Below, piece after piece: positions 27,420 through 37,163 of a DNA stretch of 64,000 nucleotides. A model generated the notes under the pieces. It saw only the letters and a list, made by a program, of their open reading frames with translations. It did no database searches and was not told the origin of the DNA. Position numbers and translations under genes: made by a program. The number at the start of each line of letters is the position of its first letter. The stretch's first letter is position 1. Origin of the DNA: Pseudomonas sp. AB6 (GTDB lineage Bacteria > Pseudomonadota > Gammaproteobacteria > Pseudomonadales > Pseudomonadaceae); the NCBI RefSeq assembly GCF_034314105.1, contig NZ_JAVIWJ010000001.1:3584501-3648500 (forward strand), in the 5' to 3' direction.

Positions 27420-28563
27420 CACCACCGTGCGGATTCCGCCGACGCCCGAAACCGGTTTGCCGTTATGGCTGCTGGCCGAGCTGACCTATCGCTGCCCGCT
27501 GCAATGCCCGTACTGCTCTAACCCGCTGGATTTCGCCGCGCAAGGTCAGGAACTGACCACCGCAGAATGGTTCAAGGTGATGCGTGAAGCCCGGGAAATG
27601 GGCGCGGCGCAAATCGGTTTTTCCGGCGGCGAACCCCTGGTGCGCCAAGACTTGGCCCAGCTGATTGCCGAAGCACGGCGACTCGGCTTTTACACCAACC
27701 TGATCACCTCGGGTATCGGCCTTACCGAACAGAAAATCATCGATTTCAAAAAAGCCGGGCTGGACCATATCCAGATCAGTTTCCAAGCCAGTGACGAGCA
27801 AGTGAACAACATGCTGGCGGGGTCGAAAAAGGCTTTCGCGCAAAAGTTGGAAATGGCCCGGGCAGTGAAAGCCCATGGTTACCCCATGGTGCTGAACTTC
27901 GTTACCCACCGGCATAACATCGACAAAATCGACCGTATCATTGAGCTGTGCATTGCGCTGGAAGCGGACTTCGTTGAGCTGGCCACCTGTCAGTTCTATG
28001 GCTGGGCGAAACTCAATCGCGAGGGGCTGCTGCCGACCCGCGATCAACTCGTGCGCGCCGAGCGCATCACCAATGAATACCGGGCCAAGCTCGCCGCCGA
28101 AGACCATCCGTGCAAACTGATTTTTGTCACGCCGGATTATTACGAAGAACGCCCAAAAGGCTGCATGAACGGTTGGGGCAGCGTGTTTTTGACCGTAACC
28201 CCAGACGGCACTGCCCTGCCTTGCCATGGCGCGCGCCAGTTACCGATCCAGTTTCCCAATGTGCGCGAGCACAGCATGCAGCACATCTGGTACGACTCGT
28301 TTGGCTTCAATCGCTTTCGCGGATATGCCTGGATGCCCGAACCGTGTCGTTCGTGCGACGAAAAGGAGAAAGACTTCGGTGGCTGCCGCTGTCAGGCGTT
28401 TATGTTGACCGGCGATGCGAGCAATGCCGATCCGGTTTGTGGAAAATCCCCCCATCACGGGATCATTACTCAGGCCCGCGAAGAAGCCGAGTATGCTACT
28501 CAAACCATTGAACAGTTGGCCTTCCGTAATGAACGCAATTCCCGGCTTATCATCAAATCCTGA
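27391..28563 (+). CDS. pqqE: PqqA peptide cyclase (radical SAM)
   Basis: 390 residues, starting at GTG with GGAGG six bases upstream. The radical-SAM cluster is Cys35, Cys39, Cys42 (CPLQCPYC), with [12 protein letters not shown] for SAM binding. The C-terminal SPASM region carries further Cys for auxiliary clusters ([32 protein letters not shown]). It joins Glu16 to Tyr20 of PqqA in the first committed step of PQQ synthesis. Confidence 0.96.
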   Translation: MLNAGSNLPDTTVRIPPTPETGLPLWLLAELTYRCPLQCPYCSNPLDFAAQGQELTTAEWFKVMREAREMGAAQIGFSGGEPLVRQDLAQLIAEARRLGFYTNLITSGIGLTEQKIIDFKKAGLDHIQISFQASDEQVNNMLAGSKKAFAQKLEMARAVKAHGYPMVLNFVTHRHNIDKIDRIIELCIALEADFVELATCQFYGWAKLNREGLLPTRDQLVRAERITNEYRAKLAAEDHPCKLIFVTPDYYEERPKGCMNGWGSVFLTVTPDGTALPCHGARQLPIQFPNVREHSMQHIWYDSFGFNRFRGYAWMPEPCRSCDEKEKDFGGCRCQAFMLTGDASNADPVCGKSPHHGIITQAREEAEYATQTIEQLAFRNERNSRLIIKS

Positions 28564-30355
28564 ACCCTTCAGCGCCGCGCAGGCGGTCGCTGCGGGCGTC
28601 GACTTTGCAGAACTGGCCGTCAACGCGGCGGGCGTGTTCTGGAACGAATACCGTCCCGAAGACGCGGCTTCGCGGATTTGGCGCTGGCACGAAGGCCGGG
28701 CACAGTGCTTGACGCCTGAAGGCTTCAGCGTGCGCAGTCGGGTTTATGAATACGGCGGGGGATCGTTTTGTTTGAGCGACGATGCCGTGATGTTCGTCAA
28801 CGAGGCCGATCAACAGCTGTATCGACAACTATTTGATGCCTCGGAACCCGAAAGGCTCAGCCACGGCAGCCGACACTACGGTGATCTACGGTTCGGCCAA
28901 GGTTGGGTGTTTGCCGTCGAAGAAGAGGGCGACGTTCACCGCTTGGTGGCGTTCGACGCAGTGACCGGTCAACGCCAGTTATTGGTTGAAGGCGCTGATT
29001 TTTATGCCGCACCCACGCTCAGCCCAGACGGCCAGCGCTTAGCCTGGATCGAGTGGCAGCGTCCGCATCAGCCGTGGACCTCAACTCAATTAATGTGTGC
29101 TGAACGTCAAGGCGATGGCCAATGGGCGACAGCGCGCTGTGTCGCCGGGCTAGACGACGAAGAGTCGATACAACAACCGTGCTTTGATGCTCAAGGCCAA
29201 TTGTTTTGCCTGACTGATCGCGGGGGGTTTTGGCAGCCTTGGGTCGAGTCTTCCAACGGCTTGGCTGCATTACCCGCTGCTACGGCGGATCACTCACCTG
29301 CGCCGTGGCAATTGGGCGGCTGCACTTGGTTACCACTTGCCGGGCACAGCTACGTGGCGACGTGGTCCGAGGAAGGTTTTGGGCAACTCGCTATTCGTTC
29401 TGCTGACGGTTTGACAGACGACTTCACCGGAGAATACAGCCGCTTTCGCAGTCTAGCGGTGGACAAGCAGTTTATTTATTGCATCGCTGCTTCGGCGATC
29501 AGTCCGTCGGCGGTTATCGTCATTGATCGCCAGAATCATCAGGTTCAAGTATTGGCCGGAGGCGTAGCACCGCTCCCGGTTGAACGTATCACGCGCCCAC
29601 AAGCCCTGCGTTATCCCAGTGGCATTGGCGAGGCGCACGGCTTTTTTTATCCTGCCATTAATGGGCTGGAGATGCCGCCGCTGGTGGTATTTATCCACGG
29701 CGGCCCGACCTCGGCGTGTTATCCGGTACTGGACCCACGCATTCAGTATTGGAGCCAGCGTGGATTCGCTGTTGCCGACCTCAACTACCGAGGCAGCACC
29801 GGTTATGGACGCGCCTATCGGCAGGCCTTGCATCTGAACTGGGGCGATGTCGACGTAGAGGATGCCTGCGCGGTGGTGGCTTACTTGGCCGAGCGTCAGA
29901 TGATCAATCCCGACCAAGCCTTCATCCGCGGCGGCAGCGCGGGCGGGTACACCACCTTATGCGCACTGGCCTACCATCAGGTATTTCGTGCAGGGGCCAG
30001 TTTGTATGGCGTTAGCGATCCTATCGCGTTGGCCCGGGCCACGCATAAATTCGAAGGCGATTACCTGGACTGGCTGATCGGTGATCCCGATAAAGATGCC
30101 GAGCGTTACAAAGCCCGCACACCATTACTGCATGCTGACCACATCACAGTGCCGGTTATCTTCTTCCAAGGCGAACTGGACGCAGTGGTTGTGCCGAAAC
30201 AGACCCGTGACATGCTCAAGGCGCTCCTCGACAACGGCATTGCAGCCGAAGGCCACTTCTACCCTGATGAGCGCCATGGTTTTCGCAAGGCCAGCAATCA
30301 GGCCCACGCGCTTGAGCAAGAGTGCAATTTCTATCAGCGGATAATGGACAACTGA
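28529..30355 (+). CDS. pqqH: Prolyl-oligopeptidase-family peptidase of the pqq cluster
   Basis: 608 residues from the ATG at 28529, which overlaps the pqqE end by 35 bases; an earlier in-frame start at 28415 would lie deep inside pqqE. A beta-propeller-like N-terminal half is followed by an S9 alpha/beta-hydrolase domain with the serine in RGGSAGG, an Asp in QGELDAVV and the His in DERHGFRK. The gene sits in this place in many pseudomonads and is called pqqH (or pqqM). It may trim PqqA-derived peptide, but the role is less certain than for pqqA-F. Confidence 0.85.
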   Translation: MNAIPGLSSNPEPFSAAQAVAAGVDFAELAVNAAGVFWNEYRPEDAASRIWRWHEGRAQCLTPEGFSVRSRVYEYGGGSFCLSDDAVMFVNEADQQLYRQLFDASEPERLSHGSRHYGDLRFGQGWVFAVEEEGDVHRLVAFDAVTGQRQLLVEGADFYAAPTLSPDGQRLAWIEWQRPHQPWTSTQLMCAERQGDGQWATARCVAGLDDEESIQQPCFDAQGQLFCLTDRGGFWQPWVESSNGLAALPAATADHSPAPWQLGGCTWLPLAGHSYVATWSEEGFGQLAIRSADGLTDDFTGEYSRFRSLAVDKQFIYCIAASAISPSAVIVIDRQNHQVQVLAGGVAPLPVERITRPQALRYPSGIGEAHGFFYPAINGLEMPPLVVFIHGGPTSACYPVLDPRIQYWSQRGFAVADLNYRGSTGYGRAYRQALHLNWGDVDVEDACAVVAYLAERQMINPDQAFIRGGSAGGYTTLCALAYHQVFRAGASLYGVSDPIALARATHKFEGDYLDWLIGDPDKDAERYKARTPLLHADHITVPVIFFQGELDAVVVPKQTRDMLKALLDNGIAAEGHFYPDERHGFRKASNQAHALEQECNFYQRIMDN

Positions 30356-30524
30356 TGGCGTTGGCCCGATACCAAAAACTACCGTAAGAGCGCTGTCCCC
30401 GGATGGCGCGCAAAGCGATCCCAACTATCCCGTTCCACGGGAAGATCTGGGCTGCCAGATTTACGAGTGCGTGCAGCCGATCATGGGCAAACGCGCGCCT
30501 ATAACGGCCGTGTTTGCTAAACGG

Positions 30525-30686
30525 TTAATCGCGTTTGGCGATGATGTACACCGCATGGATGACACCGGGGAAGTAGCCCAGCAATGTGAGCAAAATATTT
30601 AACCAAAAAGCACCGGCGAAACCGACCTGTAGGAATACACCCAGCGGTGGCAGCAAGATGGCGATGATGATGCGGACGATATCCAT
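30525..30686 (-). CDS. YqaE/Pmp3-family small membrane protein
   Basis: A 53-residue protein with two membrane helices: MDIVRIIIAILLPPLGVFLQ and FWLNILLTLLGYFPGVIHAVYII (given as blocks), ending KRD. This is the PF01679 (Pmp3/YqaE) signature, including LPPLGV and GYFPGVIHA. Members are inner-membrane peptides linked to membrane potential and salt or cold stress. A GGAG site lies about 11 bases upstream. The 170 bases between its stop and pqqH hold no gene I can support. Confidence 0.92.
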   Translation of the reverse strand: MDIVRIIIAILLPPLGVFLQVGFAGAFWLNILLTLLGYFPGVIHAVYIIAKRD

Positions 30687-30774
30687 AAGGTAGGGCTCCA
30701 GGTTAAGACGGCTTTCACAACCGTACAGCTAATCGACCCGCTGCCAAGGACAGGGTTCAACACCGCCTTAACCC

Positions 30775-31413
30775 TTAAGCCGCAACAGTACCCCAATTTC
30801 CGGGTACCGATCCCAGGGAGCGCTTTTCTGCAACAGGAGTGCCTCGCGCCAGAACCGCCGCTCCTAACCTGCCGCCTTCTGTGACACTGCTCAGCACTAC
30901 AATATCGGCGCGAATAGCGTAGCGGTCCTCGCACAGCAAGGTCTCATGACGGCCCAGGCCGGTACGGGTTTCGTCGAGGATCAACAGGATTTTCAATTCC
31001 CGGCACAGCTGCGCGGCACCTTGGAAATACGTGAAGGTCGCCGCCATATCAACATCGCTATTAAGGCGGGGCTCAAGGACGACGGCGACGGTCCGCGAAT
31101 CTACCGCAGCATGCAGCGCTGCCAGATCGTTGAGCGCTGCGCCCATTGAATGTGGGCTACTGTTACAGGTCGAGACAATACCAATCGCGCCTCTGCGATG
31201 CAGCTGACCCCATTTTCGGGTCAAACCAACGGCCACTTCTCTAGCCTCGGCCCCGGTGTCGACAAGGTGTACGTGATCGTTGCTAGTGCTGCGGCGTAAC
31301 AGCTCCGCAAGACTGGGGCCAGCGTCATCATCGCTACTGTCCCGTTCCAACCTGGCAGAAGGGGACGAAGTGTCCAGCTCTCGACGATTGAACAGCAACT
31401 TGAACAGACTCAT
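30775..31413 (-). CDS. Degenerate class III aminotransferase-like protein without PLP lysine
   Basis: 212 residues. Residues about 48-185 align with the PLP domain of ArgD-type aminotransferases: VDTGAEAREVAVGLTRKWG (for SGAEANEAAIKLARKYG), NDLAALHAAVD, VAVVLEP, LILDETRTGLGRHE with the PLP-binding Asp147, and RADIVVLSSVTEGGRLGA. In the last block the catalytic Lys of the family (DILTLAKALGGG) is replaced by Ser176. The N-terminal domain and most of the C-terminal domain are missing; the start is a basic then acidic leader of about 40 residues. The frame is intact and overlaps the MOSC gene by ATGA, so it looks expressed, as a pseudoenzyme or shrinking relic. Confidence 0.7.
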   Translation of the reverse strand: MSLFKLLFNRRELDTSSPSARLERDSSDDDAGPSLAELLRRSTSNDHVHLVDTGAEAREVAVGLTRKWGQLHRRGAIGIVSTCNSSPHSMGAALNDLAALHAAVDSRTVAVVLEPRLNSDVDMAATFTYFQGAAQLCRELKILLILDETRTGLGRHETLLCEDRYAIRADIVVLSSVTEGGRLGAAVLARGTPVAEKRSLGSVPGNWGTVAA

Positions 31414-32108
31414 GCGCGCAGCCCTTCCAACGGCAGTCCGAGTAGGCGCTCGGACCAGTCCTCAACGCTACCAGTGCGCAGACGCTTGAGCGCAATGTCA
31501 CGCCAGCGAGACGACAGCGCCGGGCAATCCACCAGTTTCTTCAGGCCGGCATGTTCCAGCGGCTCGATATAAAAGCTGCGTAACGCCCATGCCACGGTCA
31601 AGCCGGGGTAGCTGCGTTGCATCAATTCAAACGGATCAGTGTCGCTGATAAATCCCGGCTTAAGCACACGGTAGAACCAGCCGCAACGGCCGCTGTCCTG
31701 AGCCTCTTGCGGCATGTGATCCAAGCCCCAACGGTGAGTCAAGCGATAGCATGGGGATCGCGGCTGACTTATCTGTACCAACGCATTGCCCCAGCGAAAT
31801 ATATCGCCCAGACAGGCGTGCTCTTCAGTGATGCCGTGGGTAGAAAGGTTTTCGCCGAATGCAGGGGCACTCCAGTCGACGTGCGGGTAAAGCTTGCGCC
31901 AATAGGCGTAATGTTCAGCGGGATAATGATGCAAGGCGCGTTCTGGACCAGTATGAAAGCGTGGGTCACCGTGTTCGTCGGTGCCTAAGCCCTGCGGCCA
32001 CAGCCACGTACGGCGTTCCAGGCGTTGCTTATCGATGTCACTTACCAATCCATGGCCGAGGTTTTTTGCTCTCCCTATGTAAACACCGTCGACACATATG
32101 CTGTTCAT
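31410..32108 (-). CDS. MOSC-domain protein (YiiM-like)
   Basis: 232 residues. A MOSC domain with FGENLSTHGI, the conserved Cys in QISQPRSPCYRL, and a YiiM-type C-terminal 3-alpha domain (SYPGLTVAWALRSFY). YiiM-like proteins bind molybdenum cofactor at the Cys and reduce N-hydroxylated bases such as 6-N-hydroxylaminopurine. It diverges from a LysR gene across 103 bases and overlaps the aminotransferase-like gene downstream by 4 bases. Confidence 0.85.
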   Translation of the reverse strand: MNSICVDGVYIGRAKNLGHGLVSDIDKQRLERRTWLWPQGLGTDEHGDPRFHTGPERALHHYPAEHYAYWRKLYPHVDWSAPAFGENLSTHGITEEHACLGDIFRWGNALVQISQPRSPCYRLTHRWGLDHMPQEAQDSGRCGWFYRVLKPGFISDTDPFELMQRSYPGLTVAWALRSFYIEPLEHAGLKKLVDCPALSSRWRDIALKRLRTGSVEDWSERLLGLPLEGLRA

Positions 32109-32211
32109 TGCTGTTTCTGGGCCTGTAAGCCTTGAGGAATAGGGCTAGACTAAGCCCTCATCATGGCCCGAGGCCATTTCGTTTTAGTAACATTTTCGAT
32201 AAGATTTTCTT

Positions 32212-33129
32212 ATGGATTTTCGGCAACTGCGTTATTTTGTCGCGGTGTATGAAGAAGGCCATGTCGGACGCGCAGCAGAGCGGCTTTCTCTGTCGCAACC
32301 TGCGCTTTCGCAGCAGATTCGCCAGCTGGAACACAGTCTCGATGTCAGCCTGTTTGAACGTACCAGCAAACGTTTATTGCCTACTTTGGCCGCGCATACG
32401 CTATACAACCACGCGCTGCCGCTGCTCGACGGCATGCAAAGAGCCCGCGAGGCGCTACGCAATTTCCGCGGGCAGTCCGTACGAACGTTAGCCATTGGCG
32501 TGCTGCAGACCGTGCTCTACCTCGTGCCGCAACTTCTGGAGCAATTGCGCAAAGCGCAGCCGCATCTTGTGGTGCACATTTACGAGTTGTCTGGTCTGGA
32601 AATAGAACGACGCCTGCTCAACGGTGCGTTAGATATAGGCATCAGTTTTTTGCCCGCCCATCAACCGGGCCTGCACAGCCTGGTGCTCTACGAGGACGAG
32701 TTGCAACTGGTGATCCCGGCCGATCATTCGCTGCGGGAGTTTAAGAAAGTGTCCGTCAGCCAGGCAGCAGAGTTACCGATGTTGTTATTGGGTGAGGAAT
32801 ATCAGGTGCGGCAGATCTGGCAGGCACAGCTGACTACCCTCGGGCGCCGCCCCCACGTGCAAGCCGAACTCAATAGCATGGCTGGCATTCTCGACAGTTT
32901 GCTCAATACTTCCCTAGCGACAGTACTGCCGGGCCGGGTGCAACAGGTTCAGGGGGACAGTTCGTTACTGTGGAAACCGCTGACCGAACCCCGTGTACCG
33001 CTCAAAGTGGGACTGGTGTATCGCGATGCGCAACGGCATCAACCTGTGTTGGAACTGCTGCGGACGCTTTTAGAGGATGGAGGCGCGGGTAGATCAGGAG
33101 TACCGGGGCCACTGGACGTGATCAACTGA
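32212..33129 (+). CDS. LysR-family transcriptional regulator
   Basis: 305 residues with an N-terminal winged helix (MDFRQLRYFVAVYEEGHVGR, AAERLSLSQPALSQQIRQLE) and a periplasmic-binding-type effector domain, closest in look to the CynR group. It diverges from the MOSC/aminotransferase-like pair, which it may regulate. The effector is unknown. A strong terminator follows at 33157. Confidence 0.85.
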   Translation: MDFRQLRYFVAVYEEGHVGRAAERLSLSQPALSQQIRQLEHSLDVSLFERTSKRLLPTLAAHTLYNHALPLLDGMQRAREALRNFRGQSVRTLAIGVLQTVLYLVPQLLEQLRKAQPHLVVHIYELSGLEIERRLLNGALDIGISFLPAHQPGLHSLVLYEDELQLVIPADHSLREFKKVSVSQAAELPMLLLGEEYQVRQIWQAQLTTLGRRPHVQAELNSMAGILDSLLNTSLATVLPGRVQQVQGDSSLLWKPLTEPRVPLKVGLVYRDAQRHQPVLELLRTLLEDGGAGRSGVPGPLDVIN

Positions 33130-33156
33130 CGCCCGCAGGTTAAATCGCGCACAAAG

Positions 33157-33180
33157 AAAACCCCGCCGAAGCGGGGTTTT
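33157..33180. terminator. Bidirectional rho-independent terminator after LysR gene
   Basis: A 10-bp stem AAAACCCCGC / GCGGGGTTTT with CGAA loop; T runs on both strands. It ends the LysR transcript and could also stop read-through from the dehydrogenase gene on the other strand. Confidence 0.9.
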
Positions 33181-33375
33181 GCAGACTGTTTCCCTGACAT
33201 CCTTTTCGCCCCACCATCCTGGCAGGCATCCCTACGTGTCCCTGTTATGTTTTTGCGCTTCCTGCGCTACGTCCCTGTTAAGTAGATTAACTTTGGATCC
33301 ACCTAAGCGATAGGGGCAAAGGTCAGTACGTCATGTAAGTAAATGCTTACACAGCAGAGATCTGCCCTACAACAT

Positions 33376-35154
33376 TTAAAACTGTGAAGCGTCTAGCAGA
33401 TACAACGACTCGCTGCCGGCTTTGACCGACGCACTCAACGAGTGAATACGCGGTAGCAGCCTTGCGAAGTAAAAACGAGCGGTGCCCAGCTTGCTGGCAT
33501 AAAAATCTTCCTGCGATTGCTTGCCAAGTGCGGCGCGGGCCATCAATGCCCACATGTAGGCATAGGCGGTGTAGCCGAACGCATGCAAGTACTCGACTGA
33601 GGCAGCGCCGATTTCATTGGCGTCGGTGCGGGATCTATCCAACACCCACGCCGTCAGTTCATCGAGATTGTCGAGGGCTGCGCTCAGCGGTGTAGTGAAT
33701 TCAGCCATCTCGCTACCAGCTTGCGCGGTGAATTTACGTATCTCATCAGCGAACAACGCATAGTAAGCGCCGCCATTTCCGACGATTTTGCGCCCAACCA
33801 AATCCAGTGCCTGAATGCCGTTGGTGCCCTCGTAGATTTGGGTGATACGCACGTCACGGACCAGTTGCTCCTGACCCCACTCCCGAATAAAGCCGTGGCC
33901 GCCGAATATTTGCTGACCATGTACCGTGGTTTCCAGCCCCAAATCGGTGAGAAACGCCTTGGCGACCGGCGTCAGCAGGGCGACCAGATCGTCGGCACGT
34001 TTACGCGCGGCGGGGTCTTCGCTGAATTTTGCAATGTCCAATTGCATCGCCACGTAGGTGGAAAACGCCCGGCCACCTTCATTGGACGCTTTCATGGTCA
34101 ACAGCATGCGACGCACGTCCGGGTGAACGATGATCGGATCAGCCACCTTGTCCTTGGCTTGAACGCCAGTCGGCGAGCGACTTTGCAGACGATCACGAGC
34201 ATATTCGATAGCATTTTGATACGAACGCTCGCCAGACGCTAAGCCTTGAATGCCTACCCCCAAACGCTCGTAGTTCATCATGGTAAACATGGCCGCCAGG
34301 CCACGGTTGGGTTCGCCAACCAGATAACCTACAGCACTATCGAAATTCATCACGCACGTTGCCGAGGCCTGAATCCCCATTTTGTGCTCAATCGACCCGC
34401 AGGTGACCGGGTTACGTACGCCCAAACTACCGTCGGTGTTGACCATAAACTTGGGCACCAGAAACAGCGAAATACCTTTCGGTCCAGCAGGCGCATCCGG
34501 CAGCTTAGCCAGCACAAGGTGAATGATATTTTCGGTCAGGTCGTGCTCGCCACCTGTGATGAAAATCTTGGTGCCGCTGACTTTATAAGATCCATCGGAT
34601 TGCGGCTCGGCCTTGGTGCGAATAATCCCAAGATCAGTACCGGCATGGGATTCGGTCAAACACATGGAGCCAGCCCAAAGCCCGGAGTACATGTTGGGCA
34701 GGTAAGTTGCTTTCAGATCTTCACTGGCATGTGTGCTGATGGACACGCAGGCCCCGGAGGTGAGCATGGGGTACAAGCCAAAAGCCAAACTGGAGGAATT
34801 GATCATTTCTTCGACTTGCGCCGAAACTGCTTTGGGCATGCCCATCCCGCCAAATTCCGGATCGCCGCCTACGCCAACCCAACCGCCGTCGGCATAAGTT
34901 TGATAAGCCTGGGGGAAACCTGCCGGGGTAGTGACTACGCCATCGTTCCAATGGCAGCCTTCTTCATCGGCGCTTCTGCTGAGCGGAGCGATGCTTTTAC
35001 TGGTGACTTTGCCTGCTTCTTCAAGGATTGCTTCTACCGTCTCGGCATCGACTGTTTCGGCCAGTGCCGGGAGTTGAGCCCAGAGCTTGGCAACCTCGAA
35101 AACCTCATTGAGGACGAAACGCATATCGCGCAGGGGCGCTTTATAGTCAGCCAT
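33376..35154 (-). CDS. FadE-type acyl-CoA dehydrogenase, paralogue A
   Basis: 592 residues starting MADYKAPLRDMRF with GGGAGG upstream. Layout: N-terminal extension, ACAD N-terminal, middle (MCLTESHAGTDLGI, GTKIFITGGEHD) and C-terminal domains, and an added helical C-terminal domain seen in 600-residue ACADs. The catalytic base is the Glu of QIYEGTNGIQALDL. It oxidises an acyl-CoA to enoyl-CoA with FAD, passing electrons to ETF. By position it corresponds to PA0508 of P. aeruginosa (order bio genes, PA0505-like, then three ACADs). The chain-length preference cannot be read here. Confidence 0.9.
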   Translation of the reverse strand: MADYKAPLRDMRFVLNEVFEVAKLWAQLPALAETVDAETVEAILEEAGKVTSKSIAPLSRSADEEGCHWNDGVVTTPAGFPQAYQTYADGGWVGVGGDPEFGGMGMPKAVSAQVEEMINSSSLAFGLYPMLTSGACVSISTHASEDLKATYLPNMYSGLWAGSMCLTESHAGTDLGIIRTKAEPQSDGSYKVSGTKIFITGGEHDLTENIIHLVLAKLPDAPAGPKGISLFLVPKFMVNTDGSLGVRNPVTCGSIEHKMGIQASATCVMNFDSAVGYLVGEPNRGLAAMFTMMNYERLGVGIQGLASGERSYQNAIEYARDRLQSRSPTGVQAKDKVADPIIVHPDVRRMLLTMKASNEGGRAFSTYVAMQLDIAKFSEDPAARKRADDLVALLTPVAKAFLTDLGLETTVHGQQIFGGHGFIREWGQEQLVRDVRITQIYEGTNGIQALDLVGRKIVGNGGAYYALFADEIRKFTAQAGSEMAEFTTPLSAALDNLDELTAWVLDRSRTDANEIGAASVEYLHAFGYTAYAYMWALMARAALGKQSQEDFYASKLGTARFYFARLLPRIHSLSASVKAGSESLYLLDASQF

Positions 35155-35277
35155 GGCAAACCTCCCGGAATTGAGCCGTTAACATGAAGGCTCCGAGTGT
35201 ACCCGAACACCATTTGCGACACATAGGGTCAGTGTGTGACCGTATAGCCACATACAGTCACACTTACATCCCACTCA

Positions 35278-37074
35278 TTACAGCGCGAACATCTCCGCTG
35301 GTAGTTGCATCAGACAGTCACTGCCCGCTTCAATTGCCGCTTGATGCGCGGAGGTGCGTGGTAGAAGCCGCTTGAAATAAAACTCGCAGGTCGCCAACTT
35401 GCCTTGGCAATAGGCAGAATCGCCGCTGCCTTCATCCAGTTGGGTTTGGGCGACCAATGCCATGCGTAACCATAGGTACCCGAGAATGATGTAACCGCTG
35501 TACATCAGATAATCAAGGGCCGCCGCGCCCACTTCATCAGGGTTTTTCATCGCAGCTATACCGACTTTTGTAGTCAGTTCGCCCCACTGCTTATTCAAGG
35601 CATTGAGCTGACTGACGAAGCCCTTGAGCTGCGGGTGTTCGGCATTAGTTTCACAAAACTTATGCACAATTTCGGTAAAACCACGCAGTAACTTTCCTTG
35701 GCTGCCTAATACTTTACGGCCGAGTAAATCCAGTGCCTGGATACCATTGGTACCCTCATAAATAGGGGCGATACGGCAGTCACGAACCAGTTGCTCCATA
35801 CCCCACTCGCGGATAAAGCCGTGCCCCCCAAAAACCTGCATCCCAAGATTGGTGACTTCTAAACCGGTTTCGGTCATGAATGCCTTGCAGATCGGCGTGA
35901 GGAACGCCAAGAGGTTTTCCGCGTCTTCGCGTTGACCCGCATCGTCGCTCATGTGCGCAGTGTCGAGCATCTGCGCGGTGAAATAGGTCAATGCGCGATT
36001 ACCCTCGTTGAAGGCTTTCATGGTCAGCAACATGCGGCGCACGTCCGGGTGAACGATGATAGGGTCCGCAGCCTTGTCCGGCGCTTTAGGTCCGGTCAGG
36101 GAGCGCATTTGCAGGCGTTCGTTGGCGTACTTAATCGCCCCCTGGAAACTGGTTTCGCCCAGACACATGCCCTGCATGCCAGTGCCCAAGCGGGCATGAT
36201 TCATCATGGTAAACATACAGTTGAGGCCTTTATTGGCCTCGCCGATCAAATATCCGGTGGCGTTATCGAAGTTGATCACGCAGGTTGCAGAAGCCTTTAT
36301 GCCCATCTTGTGTTCGATGGAACCACACGACACACCGTTGCGCTGGCCGGCATTGCCCGCAGCGTCTGGCAGAAATTTAGGCACGATAAACAACGAAATG
36401 CCACGGGTTCCCGCCGGGGCATCTGGCAGTTTCGCCAGCACCAAGTGGACGATGTTCTGGCTCATGTCGTGCTCGCCAGCCGAGATGAAAATCTTGCTAC
36501 CGGAAATACCATAACTGCCGTCGGCTTGCGGCACAGCGCGGGTTTTGATGATTCCCAAGTCGGTGCCGCAATGGGCTTCGGTCAGGCACATAGTCCCTGT
36601 CCATTCGCCTTCGGTGAGCTTGGTCAGGTACGTTTGCTTCTGATCTTCGGTGCCGTGGGTATGAATGGCCGACATCGCGCCGTGGGTCAATCCTGGGTAC
36701 ATGCCCCATGAAGTATTGCTGGAGGCGATCATTTCGCTGATAGCCAGCCCCAGCGATAACGGCAAACCTTGACCACCGTAAGCCGGGTCCGCCGACAAGC
36801 CATGCCAACCGCCTTCGACGTATTGAGCAAAGGCTTCTTTGAAACCCTTGGGCGTGGTGACGACACCCTGGTCGAAATGACAGCCTTCTTCATCGCCGGG
36901 ACGGTTCAGCGGCGACAGCACTTGTTCGCAGAACTTAGCGCCCTCTTCCAGAATCGCGCTGACCATGTCTGGACTGGCGTCATGGGCGCCGAGCGCCTGG
37001 TAATGAGCAGGGAAATCGAAAACGTTGTTGATCAAGAAGCGCATATCGCGCAGGGGGGCTTTGTACTCAGGCAT
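35278..37074 (-). CDS. FadE-type acyl-CoA dehydrogenase, paralogue B
   Basis: 598 residues from the ATG at 37074, which has GGAG eight bases upstream; the ATG at 37080 is too close to that site. Same four-part layout and signatures as its neighbours: MPEYKAPLRDMRF, TMCLTEAHCGTDLGI, GSKIFISAGEHDMS and the catalytic Glu in PIYEGTNGIQALDLLGRK. It corresponds by position to PA0507. It is 124 bases from the next ACAD start and is separated from the third by a diguanylate cyclase gene on the same strand. Confidence 0.9.
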   Translation of the reverse strand: MPEYKAPLRDMRFLINNVFDFPAHYQALGAHDASPDMVSAILEEGAKFCEQVLSPLNRPGDEEGCHFDQGVVTTPKGFKEAFAQYVEGGWHGLSADPAYGGQGLPLSLGLAISEMIASSNTSWGMYPGLTHGAMSAIHTHGTEDQKQTYLTKLTEGEWTGTMCLTEAHCGTDLGIIKTRAVPQADGSYGISGSKIFISAGEHDMSQNIVHLVLAKLPDAPAGTRGISLFIVPKFLPDAAGNAGQRNGVSCGSIEHKMGIKASATCVINFDNATGYLIGEANKGLNCMFTMMNHARLGTGMQGMCLGETSFQGAIKYANERLQMRSLTGPKAPDKAADPIIVHPDVRRMLLTMKAFNEGNRALTYFTAQMLDTAHMSDDAGQREDAENLLAFLTPICKAFMTETGLEVTNLGMQVFGGHGFIREWGMEQLVRDCRIAPIYEGTNGIQALDLLGRKVLGSQGKLLRGFTEIVHKFCETNAEHPQLKGFVSQLNALNKQWGELTTKVGIAAMKNPDEVGAAALDYLMYSGYIILGYLWLRMALVAQTQLDEGSGDSAYCQGKLATCEFYFKRLLPRTSAHQAAIEAGSDCLMQLPAEMFAL

Positions 37075-37163
37075 GGTCATTTCTCCGGCAGCAGATACCC
37101 CAACCTACTGCGCGAAGGGGGTCCGAACAATCACAGTCCAGACGCTGAATACAGGCTCATAAC

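Noticed and set aside
27463..28227. 254-codon minus-strand frame inside pqqE
   Set aside because: Wholly within the conserved radical-SAM gene; no motif and no plausible ribosome binding site.
30356..30524. Open frame without a start after pqqH
   Set aside because: The stretch stays open in one frame but has no start codon context or recognisable homology; too little to call a gene fragment.
34246..35187. Long plus-strand open frame opposite acyl-CoA dehydrogenase A
   Set aside because: It is the antisense of a clearly conserved gene, has no family resemblance, and similar antisense frames occur opposite the paralogues (35932-36711, 39504-40151), as expected from G+C-rich codon use.
35210..35270. 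GTGTGAC/GTCACAC inverted repeat between two dehydrogenase genes
   Set aside because: Short arms, no T run and no match to a known operator; left unassigned.
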